From NCBI GenBank assembly GCA_950022295.1, contig OX465598.1:68122001-68186000 (forward strand): a stretch of 64,000 nucleotides of DNA, given 5' to 3'. The notes under the pieces were generated by a model. That model was not told the DNA's origin and made no database searches. It was given only the letters and a program-made list of their open reading frames with translations. The DNA comes from Bromus sterilis (Eukaryota > Streptophyta > Magnoliopsida > Poales > Poaceae). The translations under genes were made by a program, and so were the position numbers. The stretch's first letter is position 1; the number at the start of each line of letters is the position of its first letter. Of this stretch, positions 43,445 to 55,190 are shown in pieces.

Positions 43445-44921
43445 ACACACAACAGATAGCTTTGCTCCCAACGAGTACAGAGGAGTTGTCAATTCCTCCG
43501 GCCTTGTTGTTTACAAAGGATAAAACGCACGGGATAATAATGATAGTGATAGCTACGGAAAAGTAAATACTGAAAGTAAATTGAAGGTGTAAATAGTGTT
43601 GGAAGTATGGACCGGGGTACTATGATGTTCACTAGTGATGTCTCTCTCCCAAAAGACGACAAAATAGCCATGCGAGGTAAACAAATTACAACTGGGAAAT
43701 TTACATGATTATGTGCGCAAACCAATGCTAATTATGCTAAACAGAAAGGAAGAGGCTCAAAAGCATGGGCAGTACGCCAAGACAAGTAGACTGAAATCCA
43801 AGTGCATCTACCTACTAATCATCCACCTTGAGATATCTATCCAGAACATCTCGCTGGTATTAAGTTGCGAATCCCACCCAAAGTGTAAACTCAAAGCAAC
43901 ATACAACTGCATTAAAGAACTTTGCGTAAGGTAAACAATCCTTGCACCCAGCAAGTACAAGCACCTTTGTTTTCCCCCTTGTGGCAACAACACATCCCCT
44001 AGACTCATGTTTCTGTCACTCAAGCTAGTCATCGGGGGGCATGAACCCACAATCATGCATAACGCTCCCTCTTGGAGTCACTACCTACTACTTGGCCAAA
44101 GCAATAAATAGCAACGGAGAACATGCAAGAATTACTCAAGAACATATATATAAAAGAAGAGAATCAAATATATAACTCAATCACAATCTGAACATAATCT
44201 CATAATCCATCAGATCCCATCAAACTCAACATAGCAACAGCAAAAAGATTACATACGTGCCTCGATCATGTAGGGCAGCTCACGAGGTCTTATCCATGAA
44301 GAACAAAGAGGGGAGGAGAACATCACATAGCTACTGATCATAGACCCATGGTCCAAGGTGGACTACTCACGGTGAATCCGGGAGGCATCCATGGTGGTGG
44401 AGAAGCTCCCGGAGGTGATTCCTCCCTCCGGCAGGGTGCCGGGAAGAGGTCTTCTGGTGCTCCCGGTCTTGGACGCGGCGGCGGCGGAACAGAGGAGAGA
44501 TCGCGAAAAAGGGTTCCGTCCCTGAGGGTTTCTCGTCACGGGGAATAAATAGGCGAAAGGGAGGCACCCAGAGGTGGGCCAGGGGCTCCAGGCGCCCCCC
44601 TGGCGCGGCCAGGGGTGGGGCCGCGCCCACTGGCCGCGTGGGGCCCCCTGGCTCCCCTCTGGCCCCTCTCGGGCTCTTCGCGAAGCTTTCGGTACGCTGA
44701 TTTTTCCTATATTTTTCCCGGAATTTTTCTAGTACTTTTAATAAGGGGGAAACCTGAAATAGAAAAACAGCAGAAAACAGGAACTGGCACTGGGGTGCAC
44801 TGAGTTAATAGGTTAGTCCAAATATGATCAAAAGTATATGGTAGTTCATCAATATCATAGCAATATCACACAAAAGAGGCATGGAGCAAGAAGAAATTAT
44901 AGATACGTTTTGGACGTATCA
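43445..44921 (-). repeat. LTR M, main piece
   Basis: On the minus strand it begins TGATACGTCCAAAACG at 44921. With the pieces at 41708-41871 and 30491-30527 the whole is about 1,673 bp. GCAAT follows at 44922-44926 and also precedes the far end at 30486-30490, so M is a solo LTR. Confidence 0.85.
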
Positions 44922-45228
44922 GCAATGCATGTAAATCCTTTCCGTCGATCTTCGTCATTACTGCCTTCTCACTTGCACGACCGAACGTAGGAAATATATA
45001 ATTAAATGCCATCACGGACTCGAGCTGCACTCTGAAAACAAAGCAAACTAAAGAGAGAAAGGAAATATTTTTGGGTTTTTCAAAGGTTTAGCGAAAGAAA
45101 AAGAAAAGAGAAATCTCTTTGTTGTTTTTGCAAAATAAAAGAACAAAAAAGAATGGGTAAAAACTTCGAAAAAGATCAAAGAAAAAAAAACAGATAATAC
45201 AATGAAAAGGTGAGAAGGGCACGTACTC

Positions 45229-45262
45229 CCCCAAGCTTAGGCTTTTGGCCTAAGTTGGTAGA
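45229..45262 (-). other. Hairpin followed by AAGCTTGGGGGAG in F
   Basis: On the minus strand CTTAGGC and GCCTAAG form a 7-bp stem around CAAAA, running into AAGCTTGGGGGAG. It lies just after the end of the second ORF. This echoes the hairpin plus PPT-like layout in A, B, C and E. Confidence 0.7.
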
Positions 45263-45273
45263 AGCTACTGGCC

Positions 45274-46485
45274 CTAGGAGCTTCCTGCTCCGGGGTAGTG
45301 GTAAGTCCAGGAGTCGTATGAGCCCTCCGGTGCGTACACCGAAGTCCTCGGGTCCTCCCATGAGGAAGGTCCTGCGCTCCAAGCGGAAGAAGACCCCTCG
45401 CCATTCTCGGTGAAGGTCTCTCCCTGAAAAGGTGGGAACTTACCATGCTCCTCCTCGTCGGGGACAACCCCCTCCATGGGGTTATGCGGCTGGTAATGAG
45501 CCATGGACTCATCGACCTGGATATAGTTGAAGGACCATCCGTTTCTGCGAGTGTTATCAAACAAAAGTGGTGCAGGTAGAAGGATCTCACGAGTAATGGT
45601 CTTTTCAAACCTCAAAATATAATCAAGGTTACCAAACTGGGAAGTTTTGGTAAAAAACTTATGCCTCTTCATAGCCGCAAGATCAAGACTTGCGTATGAA
45701 AAGGGAACATCAACAGGATGCGGGGTGCGCTCAAGAGACTCAAGGATGAGTGTGGCGTAAACACCACCATATAAATCGCCCTTGTTACTGTTCGTAACAA
45801 GGCGCCGAGCAATTAAGGCACCCACATTATAATCATTCTTACCAGAGAGGGTGTTCGCATAAATAGCAAAATCTGGTGCAGAACCATTGCTCGTGTTGTC
45901 ACGAGCCAACACCCCTCTAGCAATATAATACGCAAAATACCCGAGGTGGGGAAACAAAATGCTGGAAATCTTCGTGCGATGAATGTCGGTCTCCTCCTGA
46001 TAACAAAGGGAGTTGAAGAGGGTCCTCAACTCGGAAGGCTGAGAGACCATCTACGCCGTCTGACCAACGTTCGTCACACCTATTATATGATTTATATCAC
46101 AAAACTGTGCCAAAGACATAGCTATGAGATCATTATAAAGTTTGAAGTCGACGGTTCCAGCATCATGGTTATTAAGAAAACTGCTAACAAAGCGAGAGGT
46201 AAGATTCTTGTATTGTACCACACGACATAGTGCTAGCCGTGTCAAACCTGCATTGGCTCAAAGGCCATAAAATTCCTCCTTACTTCCTGTAGCTGCAAGA
46301 AAATCATCGCACGAATACATCATTGCGCATGCTGGACTTGTGTCTTCCAAAATCTCCAAGGGCACATTATCTTCATTATAGCTCACCCTAACTGCTGAGG
46401 GTGAAGCTGCAGCTCTAGTGACTCGGTCGGAGCGCTCGGGCTTCTTCTTCCCAAGCCACCCCTTTGCATTTCCTAGCAAACTCAT
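45274..46485 (-). pseudogene. Second ORF of F, resembling the plant Athila ORF-1 group, two in-frame stops
   Basis: One minus-strand frame runs from Met at 46485 (MSLLGNAKGW) to 45274, about 403 codons, and is interrupted by TGA near 46260 (FYGL stop ANAG) and TAG near 46052 (GQTA stop MVSQ). The TGA could be a decayed CGA. Segments such as FVSSFLNNHDAG, DFKLYNDLIAMSLAQFCD and YYIARGVLARD resemble proteins I know as the Athila ORF-1 family of plant gypsy elements, whose function is unknown. The C-terminal 70 residues are rich in Pro, Ser, Gly and acidic residues. No signal peptide or transmembrane segment is evident, so I do not call it envelope-like. It follows an LTR-like module that might serve as its promoter. 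Confidence 0.55.
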
Positions 46486-46809
46486 TTCTAAATTTTTTGA
46501 TAATTCACAAAAACAAGGATTTAAACAAAGTGAGTTGAGGCAAACTACTCTACTCACTTACCTAAGGCATAAACTTGCATCAAAACTTGGAAAATAAATT
46601 TCTACACATGCATGCAAGCTCATCTAAACAGCACAAAGAACTACTAAATACTCACAAATGAAACCACCAATCAAAAATCTAATTGAAGGGGTGAAGGAGC
46701 TACATACCAGGGAGTATTTGTCCAAAATCTCAGCTCAAATGATGGATCGTAGAGAGAGATCGAAATTCTGGACGGAGAGCAGCAAGAACGGAAGTTCCAG
46801 GTGCATAAC

Positions 46810-47060
46810 TCGTGTTTGGGGGAATAAAGAGTGAGAGAGGAAGAAGACTCACCTGAAGATGGGGCCTGTGGGCCCCAGGCGCCCTGTTGGCGCGGCCATG
46901 GGGCTGGCCGCGCCAGCTGGCCGCCTGGGCCACTGGTGCCCCCCTGGTAAGCCCCAGGTGCCTCTGGGTTACTCCCGGCATGGAAATTTTTAATATAATA
47001 TTTCTGGATTTTTTCTGAAAACTTCACTGCTGAAAATTTTCCGAAGTTCAAAAAGCTACG
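46810..47060 (-). promoter_or_regulatory. LTR-like GC-rich module inside F, upstream of the second ORF
   Basis: On the minus strand an AT-rich CAGAAAAAATCCAGAAATAT segment is followed by a GC block with GGCGCGGCCA and GCCGCGCC, and then CTCTTTATTCCCCC, a TATA-like box. The same order of parts, with similar words, is seen in the LTRs of F, P and E. A consensus splice donor CAG/GTGAGT falls at 46852. The module lies between the gag-protease stop and the second ORF. Confidence 0.5.
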
Positions 47061-47273
47061 AAACTTTCTGAAAACTTGAAGCAGTGATTAGGATTGTGAA
47101 GCTTCAAAAACATATGAACTTGGTACAGTAGGGAGAATAAAAGCTAAAGCAAATGAAAACATAAAAAGCTCCACTTTTTACCTATATAAAACATGCTCAC
47201 TAGCAAGGTTGATCAAGTCTTACCAACGAACCGGCGATATATAGAACAAAAAGTCTCACCTCTTATGAAGTGA

Positions 47274-49957
47274 TCATTGCACCTTCACTTTAATGGACAT
47301 TGTCCCAACCATAATGGTTTTGTATTTGTGGTGCACGTGTAGAGGACAATCCCATTCTACAATCTTCACGGTCTCGATATTCTCTATTGAGTTAAGGCCA
47401 TGCCTTTTGTCGACCTTCTTTGGAAAATACACCATGTGTTCTTTATCACCTACGTTGAAGGTGACCTTTCCTTTATTGCAATCAATAATGGCACCTGCGG
47501 TGTTAAGAAAAGGTCTTGCAAGAATAATGGACATGCTCCCATCCTCGGGCATGTCAAGCACAACAAAATCAGTAAGAATTAAACAATTAGCAACTTCAAC
47601 TGGAACATCCTCCCAAATACCTATTGGAAAAGCTGTTGATTTGTCAGCCATCTGGAGAGAGATATCTGTAGGGATTAGCTTATCGAAACATAGCATTTTA
47701 TAAAGAGAAAAAGGCATAACACTCACCCCTGCTCCGAGATCACATAAGGCAGTTTTGATATAATTATTTTTTATAGAGCAAGGAATGGTGGGTATACCTG
47801 GATCACCAAGCTTCTCAGGAATCTTGCCTCTGAAAGAGTAATTAGCAAGCATAGTAGATATTGCTTCATTAGGAACTTTTCTTTTATTAGTAACAATATC
47901 TTTCATATATTTGGAATAACGAGGTAACTTGATAGCATCAGGAAAAGGAATTTGCAGAAAAAGAGGTTTCATCCATTCACAAAATTTATTATAATGCTCT
48001 TCTTCTTTAGATTTGAGAGACTTACCTAGAAAAGGCATGAGTTTTTGTACCCACGGTTCTCTTTCCTTCCCATGTCTTCTTGCTATGAAGTCCTCTCTTG
48101 TATACTTCTTGCGTGTATCGGGTGCTTCTTCTTCTCGCACATCAGGAGGATCATTCTTCTCCTTATCAATTTCTTCGGGCTCAGCACCATCTTCAGTTTC
48201 AACATCAGAGGTAGATATGTTTTTGGGATCAACAACAGGTTCTTCACTCATAATAGGATCATTAGAGTTGTCAGCTTCCTTGTGTTTCTTCTTCTTCCTT
48301 TTCTTCTTAGGAGAGCGAACAATCTTGTCTTCTACTTGCACTTGAGAATCTTGCTCGATCCTCTTTGGATGCCCCTCAGGATAGAGTGGGTCCTGGGTGT
48401 GTGTTCCAACCCTGGTCTTGATGCCATAAGCTTGTATGTCTTGTTTGGCATTGTTAGCAAGCAAATCTTTTTGCACATTAGAAATTTGTTCAAGCTGAGT
48501 TAGAACCATATGAAAATGCTTAATAAGACCTTTAACATCATTAACCGTTCTTTCAAGAACACCAAGTAAACTTTTGATAGCAAGAGAATTATCATGCAAC
48601 TGACTTTGTATCCTCCTATTAAATTTGTCTGGCTTAATAATAAAATTATCACTCTCATCTAAGCATTGCCCGGGAGGCTTACCTTTAGGGGTGTCACTTT
48701 CAGTAAAGTCTAATAGAGAGTGTACCTCTACCAAGGGAGGGTGAGTAGTAGGTTCACACAACTTCACGATAGGCGGTAGATTATTCGCGTCTTCGGCTTT
48801 GATGCACTTCTCCTTAATAGAATTCTTTGCTTCTTTCATATCTTTGGGGATCAGAACAAGCATGCCCCTCTTCTTTGGTGGTGGAGGTGGTTCAGGGATG
48901 GACCAATCTTCATGGTTCTTGGCAATCTTGCCCATTAATTCTTCAGCATCGGCTGGTGTTCTTTCCCTGAAAACACAACCAGCACAACTATCCAGATAGG
49001 ACCTGGATTCATCGGTTAGACCAGCATAAAATATATCAAGTAACACATTCTTTGGGACTTCATGTCCCGGTCTAGCCTTAATTAAATCACAATACCTCCC
49101 CCAAGCTTTAGGGAGGTGCTCATCCTGCAACTGCTTAAAGTTATAGATTCTTTGCAAAGCAGCATATTGCATATGAGCAGGAAAATATTATCACCAAAAA
49201 ATTGAACCAAGTCCTGAGGACTCTCAATGGAACCATAGGGTAGTGCATCGTACCATGATTTAGCGTCTCCCTTTAAAGAAAAAGGAAAAAGCTTGGCCAC
49301 ATAGAAGTTTCGTATCTTCTCATTAGTAGTAAATAGGTCACTTAACTTAGCAAGTTTGGTCAAGTGTGCTATAGCATCATCATTCTCTGTGCCATAAAAA
49401 GGGTCAGTCTCGACTGTAGATATAAGTGAAAGATCAACAGAGAATTCATAACCAGGATCATTGATGCATATAGGAGATGTGGCAAATTTAGGATCAGGAA
49501 TATTCTTGTTCTTCATGGAGTGCTTCTTGAGCAAATCCTTAACAGCTCCAAGGTCAGAGTCGGCACATTCTCTGAGTTCCCTGCAAAGATCATCATCAAG
49601 AATAACATAATCATCATCAAGGAGTCTCTCCTTGAGTTCATCTAAATCTGGGGAACGAAAAGTTTTGCAAGTAGGAATATCGGTAGTAGGTATCTCAGTC
49701 TCGGGCTCTGCTGCAGCCTTAGTAGTCTTAGTTTCAATATAGTGACCAAGAAAATTATCATCATCAAGAGTAGTGGAAGCATCATCAAAAGTATCGGACA
49801 TAGTAACGGACTCAGTAGAAGTAGCATGTGGTGGTAGTGGTGGAGCAAACTTACTTATAACGGAAGGTGAATCAAGCGTAGCACTCGTACTCAGCGCGGT
49901 ACCTTTTCTTGTAGTGGATGGTAGGATCAGAACCTTGGGGTCTCCTTTCTTACCCAT
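47274..49957 (-). pseudogene. Gag and aspartic protease of F, one frameshift
   Basis: It starts MGKKGDPKVL at 49957. The first part is acidic and Ser/Thr-rich. The gag core follows, with LFPFSLKGDAKSWYD before the shift. One base is missing near 49187 (AATATTTTCC), which switches to the frame at 47274-49172. There KAWGRYCDL (residues 22-30) and a conserved helical stretch complete the gag core. A basic run KKKRKKKKHK at 289-298 and an acidic linker come next, then a retropepsin-type protease with DLGAG (D478) and IILARPFLNTAGA. The protein ends at 47274 shortly after the protease, with no RT. Domain order is that of Athila-lineage gypsy elements. Total is about 890 codons. No zinc knuckle was seen. 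Confidence 0.8.
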
Positions 49958-50015
49958 AGAGGATGAAGTGTGGCAGGAAGGATACTTCAAGTAGACTTAT
50001 AAATATTGCTAGGAC

Positions 50016-50032
50016 CCCCGGTAACGGCGCCA
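50016..50032 (-). other. Primer-binding site of F (tRNA-Asp, one mismatch)
   Basis: The minus strand reads TGGCGCCGTTACCGGGG, differing from the exact site by G to A at position 11. It lies 12 bp from the LTR end. Confidence 0.8.
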
Positions 50033-50044
50033 GAAAACAGTACT

Positions 50045-51416
50045 TGATGACCCTCAACTGTAGGGGATCGATTGTAGTGTTCTCGCGGGTAAGTTAACCC
50101 AATTTATTGATTTGACACAAGGGGACTCAAAGAGTATTTATAAGCTTTGACAGTTGAGTTGTCAATTGAACCGCACCTGAAATATGCTTGCTTGCAACAA
50201 AGTATTAGTAGCAACTGTGATATGATAGCAGTAGTGAAACAGCGAAAAGTAGCAACTAGTGACCAGCAGGATTAAAACACTGTAGTCTAGGGAGATGGAT
50301 GGTTAGGCGTTGCATTAATAAGAATGAACATGTAATAGATTCTAACACGGGGCAAGGCACACAGAAAAGTAATGATCATCTTGTCAAATATCAAACATTA
50401 GGCATGTATCCCGTAGGTAGTTGTGCGTGCTTGCAATAAGAACTTGCACAACATCTTTTGTCCTACCATCCCGCTAAGAACGGGGCCAAAAGGAACTTAT
50501 GGAGATTAAGGTGCTCCTGTCAAAGAGCACCGGAACAAAGCAATAAACTCAATGGATACATGGAATCATCAAATTATGGACCATCCCCTTTGGTGTCCCA
50601 AGCTGTCACCTTTGGGATCGCCGGTTCCGGACCATAATAGGTGCATACAACTCATAGATAGGATCTAGAACACAAATATAATCATGAAAACACATAGGGT
50701 TCAGATCTGAAAACATGGCACTCGGGCCCAAAGTGACAAGCATTAAGAACAACAAGTTGTAGCAAAGATGATAAACACCAATCTAGATGATAGGTAACAT
50801 GCCCCCAACAATCTGACGAACTATTACATGATCAAACTCATCCAATCCCTACCATCCCCTTTGCCTACAGCAGGAAATTACTCACATGTGTGAAGGTAAG
50901 TCATGGAGGGAGGATGGAGTGGTGATGATGATGGCGATGGCGACGATCTCCCCTCTCCGGATGCCAAATCAGCCTCCAGATTAGCCCTCCCGAGGAAAAT
51001 CAGAGGTTGGCGGCGGCTCCGCGATGAGTTCTGGAAAAATGGATTCTGTTTCGGAGTTTCCCCGTCACGGGAATAAATAGGAGCCAAAGTAGGGAACTAG
51101 GGGAGGGGGAGTCGCCCAGGCGGCCTCCTGGCGCGGCCCCACCCTTGGCCGCGCCCACAGGGCGCCTGGGGGCCCCCTGGCTGCCCTCTGGCCCATCTTC
51201 GGGCTCCGGGCTCCTTTGGGTGCGTGGATTTTTTGGTATTTTTCTAGGAATTTTCTGAGATGTCCAAAAATCCATTTTCATGCGCACAATAAAACCATAC
51301 AGGCAGCTCTGCTGAAAACAGCGTCAGTCCGGGTTAGTTTAGCTCAAATCATGCAAGAATGAGGGCAAAACAATAGCAAAAGTGTTTGGAAAAGTAGATA
51401 GCTTTGAGACGTATCA
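50045..51416 (-). repeat. Gypsy F 5' LTR (1,372 bp)
   Basis: On the minus strand it begins TGATACGTCTCAAAGC and ends GAGGGTCATCA. Same family as solo LTR P by long shared stretches (CTTTTCCAAACACTTTTGC, CTAACCCGGACTGACG). The GC-rich part lies at 51060-51220. Confidence 0.9.
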
Positions 51417-52449
51417 GGTGGCCTCCTGGGGCCCTGGTGGTGGCCACCTGGCCCCACTTGGGTGCTTCTGGAAGACTCCGTTATGCTGATTTTTTATCCG
51501 TTTTCCCGAATTTTTGGAGCACTTTTAATATGCGGGAAACCTGGAATAGAAAAATAGCAGAAAACATAAACTGGCACTAGGGTGCACTGAGTTAGTAGGT
51601 TAGTCCAAATATGATGAAAAGTATATGAAAGTGTATCTAGATCATAGCAATATCACACAAAATATGCATGGAGCAAGCAGAAATTATCGATACATTTGAG
51701 ACGTATCAACATCCCCAAGCTTAATTCCTGCTCGTCCTCGAGTAGGTAAATGATAACAGGCATAATTTCTATGATGACATGCTAGCAACCATATAAGAAC
51801 TTTGAAAATTAAAGAAATCAAGGTATGTAATTCAATTCAAGTCATAACATGCAAGAGTCTATATTAGCATTGAAACAAGCAACAAAAGAACATTAGGTGC
51901 AAGAGCTATCGCTGTCCGTGACTCAAATGTCTCCAGATGGTGTTTGTGTGCAAGAAGGGGGATAGGGAATACGAGAAAAAAGTATTTTTGTGTTGAGAAC
52001 TCAATCTACTAAAGTTTCACACTTGGTCTTCTTTGGAATCTTATCTTGAATCGTCCCCAGACCACTAGCCAGGCACAAGTCAATTTGATCCACTCCTTTT
52101 CGATATTTTGAGCACTCATGCAATGGATGAGCGTAAGCACGAGAGTTGACACTTAGGATGGAAAAGAGAGAATATAGTGGAGGAGGAATACAAAAAGGAT
52201 GAGAAAGTCTCACATCAATGAGGACAATCATAGGCGAGGAGGCCAAATGATAGATATGATGTGATGAGTAGGGATTGCCATGCAACGGATGCACATATGA
52301 GCTGAAAAGCTCTCCAATGGAACTAGTGGGGGTGCATCTAACTTGCTCGCTCATGAAGAGCTAGAGCTCTGTTGAGGAGGCTCGTCCTTGGAATATGCAA
52401 GCCAAGTTCTATAGTGTGAAGGTTCCCACATAGTTATATGCATGATCAT
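51417..52449 (-). mobile_element. Gypsy G remnant: start of 3' LTR and adjoining interior
   Basis: 51417-51708 is the first 292 bp of a minus-strand LTR (TGATACGTCTCAAATG), cut by F. 51709-51727 is the PPT (AAGCTTGGGGATGT on the minus strand). 51728-52449 aligns with the A interior at 15947-16670. Gypsy E is inserted at 52450, and ATCAT at 52445-52449 is its expected TSD. Confidence 0.8.
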
Positions 52450-52894
52450 TGATACGTCCAAAACGTATCTATAATTTCTGCTTGCTCCATGCCTCTTTTG
52501 TGTGATATTGCTATGATATTGATGAACTTCCATACACTTTTGATAATATTTTGACTAACCTATTAACTCAGTGCACCCCAGTGCCAGTTCCTGTTTTTCT
52601 GCTATTTTTTTATTTCAGGTTTCCCCCATATTAAAAGTGCTCCAAAAATTCGGGAAAAATCCAATAAAAAATCAGCGTACAGGAAGCTTCGGGAATCACC
52701 GAGGGGGGGAGAGGGGACCTACCAGGGCCCCAGGCGCCCTCCCGGCGCGCCCTAGGGTGGGGCCGCGCCATGGGGCCGCTTGGACCCCTGGTGCCCCCCC
52801 CTGGCTGCCCCCCTTCGCCTATTTATTCCTCGTGACGAGAAACCCCCATGACGGGAACCCTTTTTCACGATCTCTCCTCTGTTCCGCCGCCGCC
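52450..52894 (+). repeat. Gypsy E 5' LTR, first segment
   Basis: It begins TGATACGTCCAAAACG and ends at CCGCC, the TSD of P. Confidence 0.9.
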
Positions 52895-54311
52895 TGATAT
52901 GTCTCAGACATATCTACTTTTCCAAACACTTTTGCTATTGTTTTGGCTTCATTCTTGCATGATTTGAACGAAACTAACCCGGACTGACGCTGTTTTCAGC
53001 AAGAGCTACCAGTGTTGTTTTCTTTTATGCAGGTTTCTGGATATTTAGGTACGCTGGAAAAATCCAAAATATATATAAAAAATCAGCATTCCGGAAGATT
53101 CCACAAGTCCAAAGGGGGGCCACAGGGCAGCCAGGGAGCAGCCACGAGGGTGCCTGGCGCGGCCCAGCCCCTTGCTGCGCCATCTGCCCTCCTGGATGGG
53201 TACCACACCCCCCGGTGCCCTACTTTGGCCCTATTTATTCTCCCAACGCAAAAACCCTAGAACAGAAGTCGCTTTTCCAATCTACGTCGCGGAGCCGCCG
53301 CAACCCTCTTGTTCATCTCCGGTAGAGCTAATCTGGAGGCTGCTTTGGCCTCCGGTGAGGGGAAATCATCGCCATCGTCATCAACATCGCCTCTCCATCA
53401 CCCCTCCATGACTTCCTCTCTCATGTGTGACTAATTCCCTGCTGTAGGCAAAGGGGATGGTAGGGATTGGATGAGTTAGATCATGTAATAGTTCAATCAG
53501 ATTGTTGGGGGCATGTTGCCTATCATCTACTTGGTGTTTATCATCTCTGTTACAACGTTTTGCTCTTAATGCTTGTCACTTTGGGCCCCAGTGCCATGAT
53601 TTCAGATCTGATCACCCTTTTCTTTCTTGAGTTTGTGGTGTTCTTGATCCTATCTATGAGTTGTTTGCACCTATTATAGTCCGGAACCGATGATCCCAAT
53701 GGTGACAGCTTGGGACACAAAAGGGGCTGGACTATAATTTGAGGATTCCGTGTATCCATGAAGTGTTAGTGCTTTGTTCCGGTGCTCTTTGACAGGAGTA
53801 CCTTAATCGCCCTAAGTTCCTTTTGGCCCCGTTTGTAGCGGGAGGGTAGGACAAAAGATGTTGTGCAAAGTTCTTATTGCAAGCACGTACAACTACCCTG
53901 GGATACACGCCTGATGTATGATATTTTCCTAGATGATCCTTTCTTTTCTGTGAGCCTTGCCCGTGTTAGAATCTATTACATGTTCGTTCTCATCCAAGCA
54001 GCGCCCAACCATCCATCTCCCTAGCCTACAGTGTTTTCTTTCCTGCTGGTTACTAGTTGTTTACTTTTGCTGTTTTACTTTTGCTGTTTCACCACCACCA
54101 TCACCACTATTATCACCACCACTACTACCACCGTATCATAGTTGCTACTAATACCTTTGTGCAAGCAAGTGTTTATTTCAGGATGCGGTTGAATTAACAA
54201 CTCAATTGTCAAAGCTTGTACGTATTCTTTGTGTCCCCAAGTGTCGAATCAATAAATTGGGTTATCTTGCCCGCGAAGACTATCTCGATCCCCTACAGTT
54301 GAGGGTTATCA
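52895..54311 (+). repeat. Solo LTR P (1,417 bp), same family as the F LTR
   Basis: It begins TGATATGTCTCAGACA and ends GAGGGTTATCA, with CCGCC at 52890-52894 and 54312-54316. It contains an ACC/CAC trinucleotide microsatellite at 54088-54136. Confidence 0.9.
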
Positions 54312-54316
54312 CCGCC

Positions 54317-54960
54317 GCGCTTCCAAGATCGGGAGCACCAGAAGACCTCTTCCCGGCACCCCGCTGGAGGGAGGAACCACCTCCGGGAGCTTCTCCACCA
54401 CCATGGATGCTTCCCGGATGAACCGTGAGTAGTCCACCTTGGACCATGGGTCTATGATCAGTAGCTATGTGATGTTCTCCTCCCCTCTTTGTTCTTCATG
54501 GATTAGACCTCGTGAGCTGTCCTACATGATAGAGGCACATATGTAATATTTCTGCTGTTGCTATGCTGAGTTTGCTGGGATCCGATGGATTATGAGATTA
54601 TGTTCAGATTGTGTTTGAGTAATATATTTGATTCTTCTGTTTACACCCACTATCAATTTACTTCTTTATTTACTTTTCCGTTGCTATCACTATCATTATT
54701 ATCCCGTGTGTTTTATCCTTTGTAAACAACAAGGCCGGAGGGATTGACAACCCCTTTGTACTCGTTGGGAGAAAAGTTATCTGTTGTGTGTGGAGGTCCA
54801 CGCCAACCGCCAATCTCTGGCACCGTTGTCACCTTCCTGTCATTATCGGAGTCCTACTAGAGACAAACCTTGGTATCTTCACCGAGGAAAATTTTCTGTT
54901 GTCTACATCTCAACCTCCCACTTTGGGTAACCAACGAGGGGGCGTTAATTCGTACCATCA
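54317..54960 (+). repeat. Gypsy E 5' LTR, second segment
   Basis: It runs from GCGCTTCCAAGATCG to CGTACCATCA. Near 54811 it has a decayed PBS-like CTCTGGCACCGTTGTC inside the LTR. Confidence 0.9.
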
Positions 54961-54971
54961 AAAGCAATTTC

Positions 54972-55052
54972 TGGCGCCGTTGCCGGGGATTCCGAAGCAC
55001 AGCAAAAGAGTGGTCCCGGCAACCGCCCAATTTCTGGCGCCGTTGCCGGGGA
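54972..55052 (+). other. Duplicated primer-binding site of gypsy E (tRNA-Asp, two copies)
   Basis: TGGCGCCGTTGCCGGGGA occurs at 54972-54989 and 55035-55052, 63 bp apart, both preceded by AATTTC. The first is 11 bp from the LTR end and is the likely functional one. Confidence 0.95.
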
Positions 55053-55190
55053 CTCCGCTCTTCAAGATAGGGGAGTTGCACACTATCTTTTATCTTTGCT
55101 TTTTAGTCTTGTTTGTTTACCTTTCATTTTTTTCTTTAGTGTCCTTTATAAAAAATAAAAAAAATAGTTACCTTGCTAGTAGTTGTCATT

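Larger units (their letters stand above)
44922..51416 (-). mobile_element. Gypsy F: Athila-like element (5' LTR, gag-protease, second ORF)
   Basis: On the minus strand it has a 5' LTR (51416-50045), a PBS, gag with protease, an untranslated stretch with an LTR-like module, a second ORF of Athila ORF-1 type, and the start of the 3' interior, which continues at 30490-30181. RT, RNase H and integrase are absent. The 3' LTR is outside the window. The right flank GGTGG is the expected TSD in gypsy G. Confidence 0.75.

Noticed and set aside
45274..46485. Envelope-like gene in F
   Set aside because: No signal peptide or transmembrane segments are visible, and similarity is to the Athila ORF-1 type. 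Calling it env would go beyond the evidence.
47293..48503. Plus-strand ORFs of 110-152 codons opposite F gag
   Set aside because: Shadows of the real minus-strand gag-protease frame; products are hydrophobic and low-complexity.
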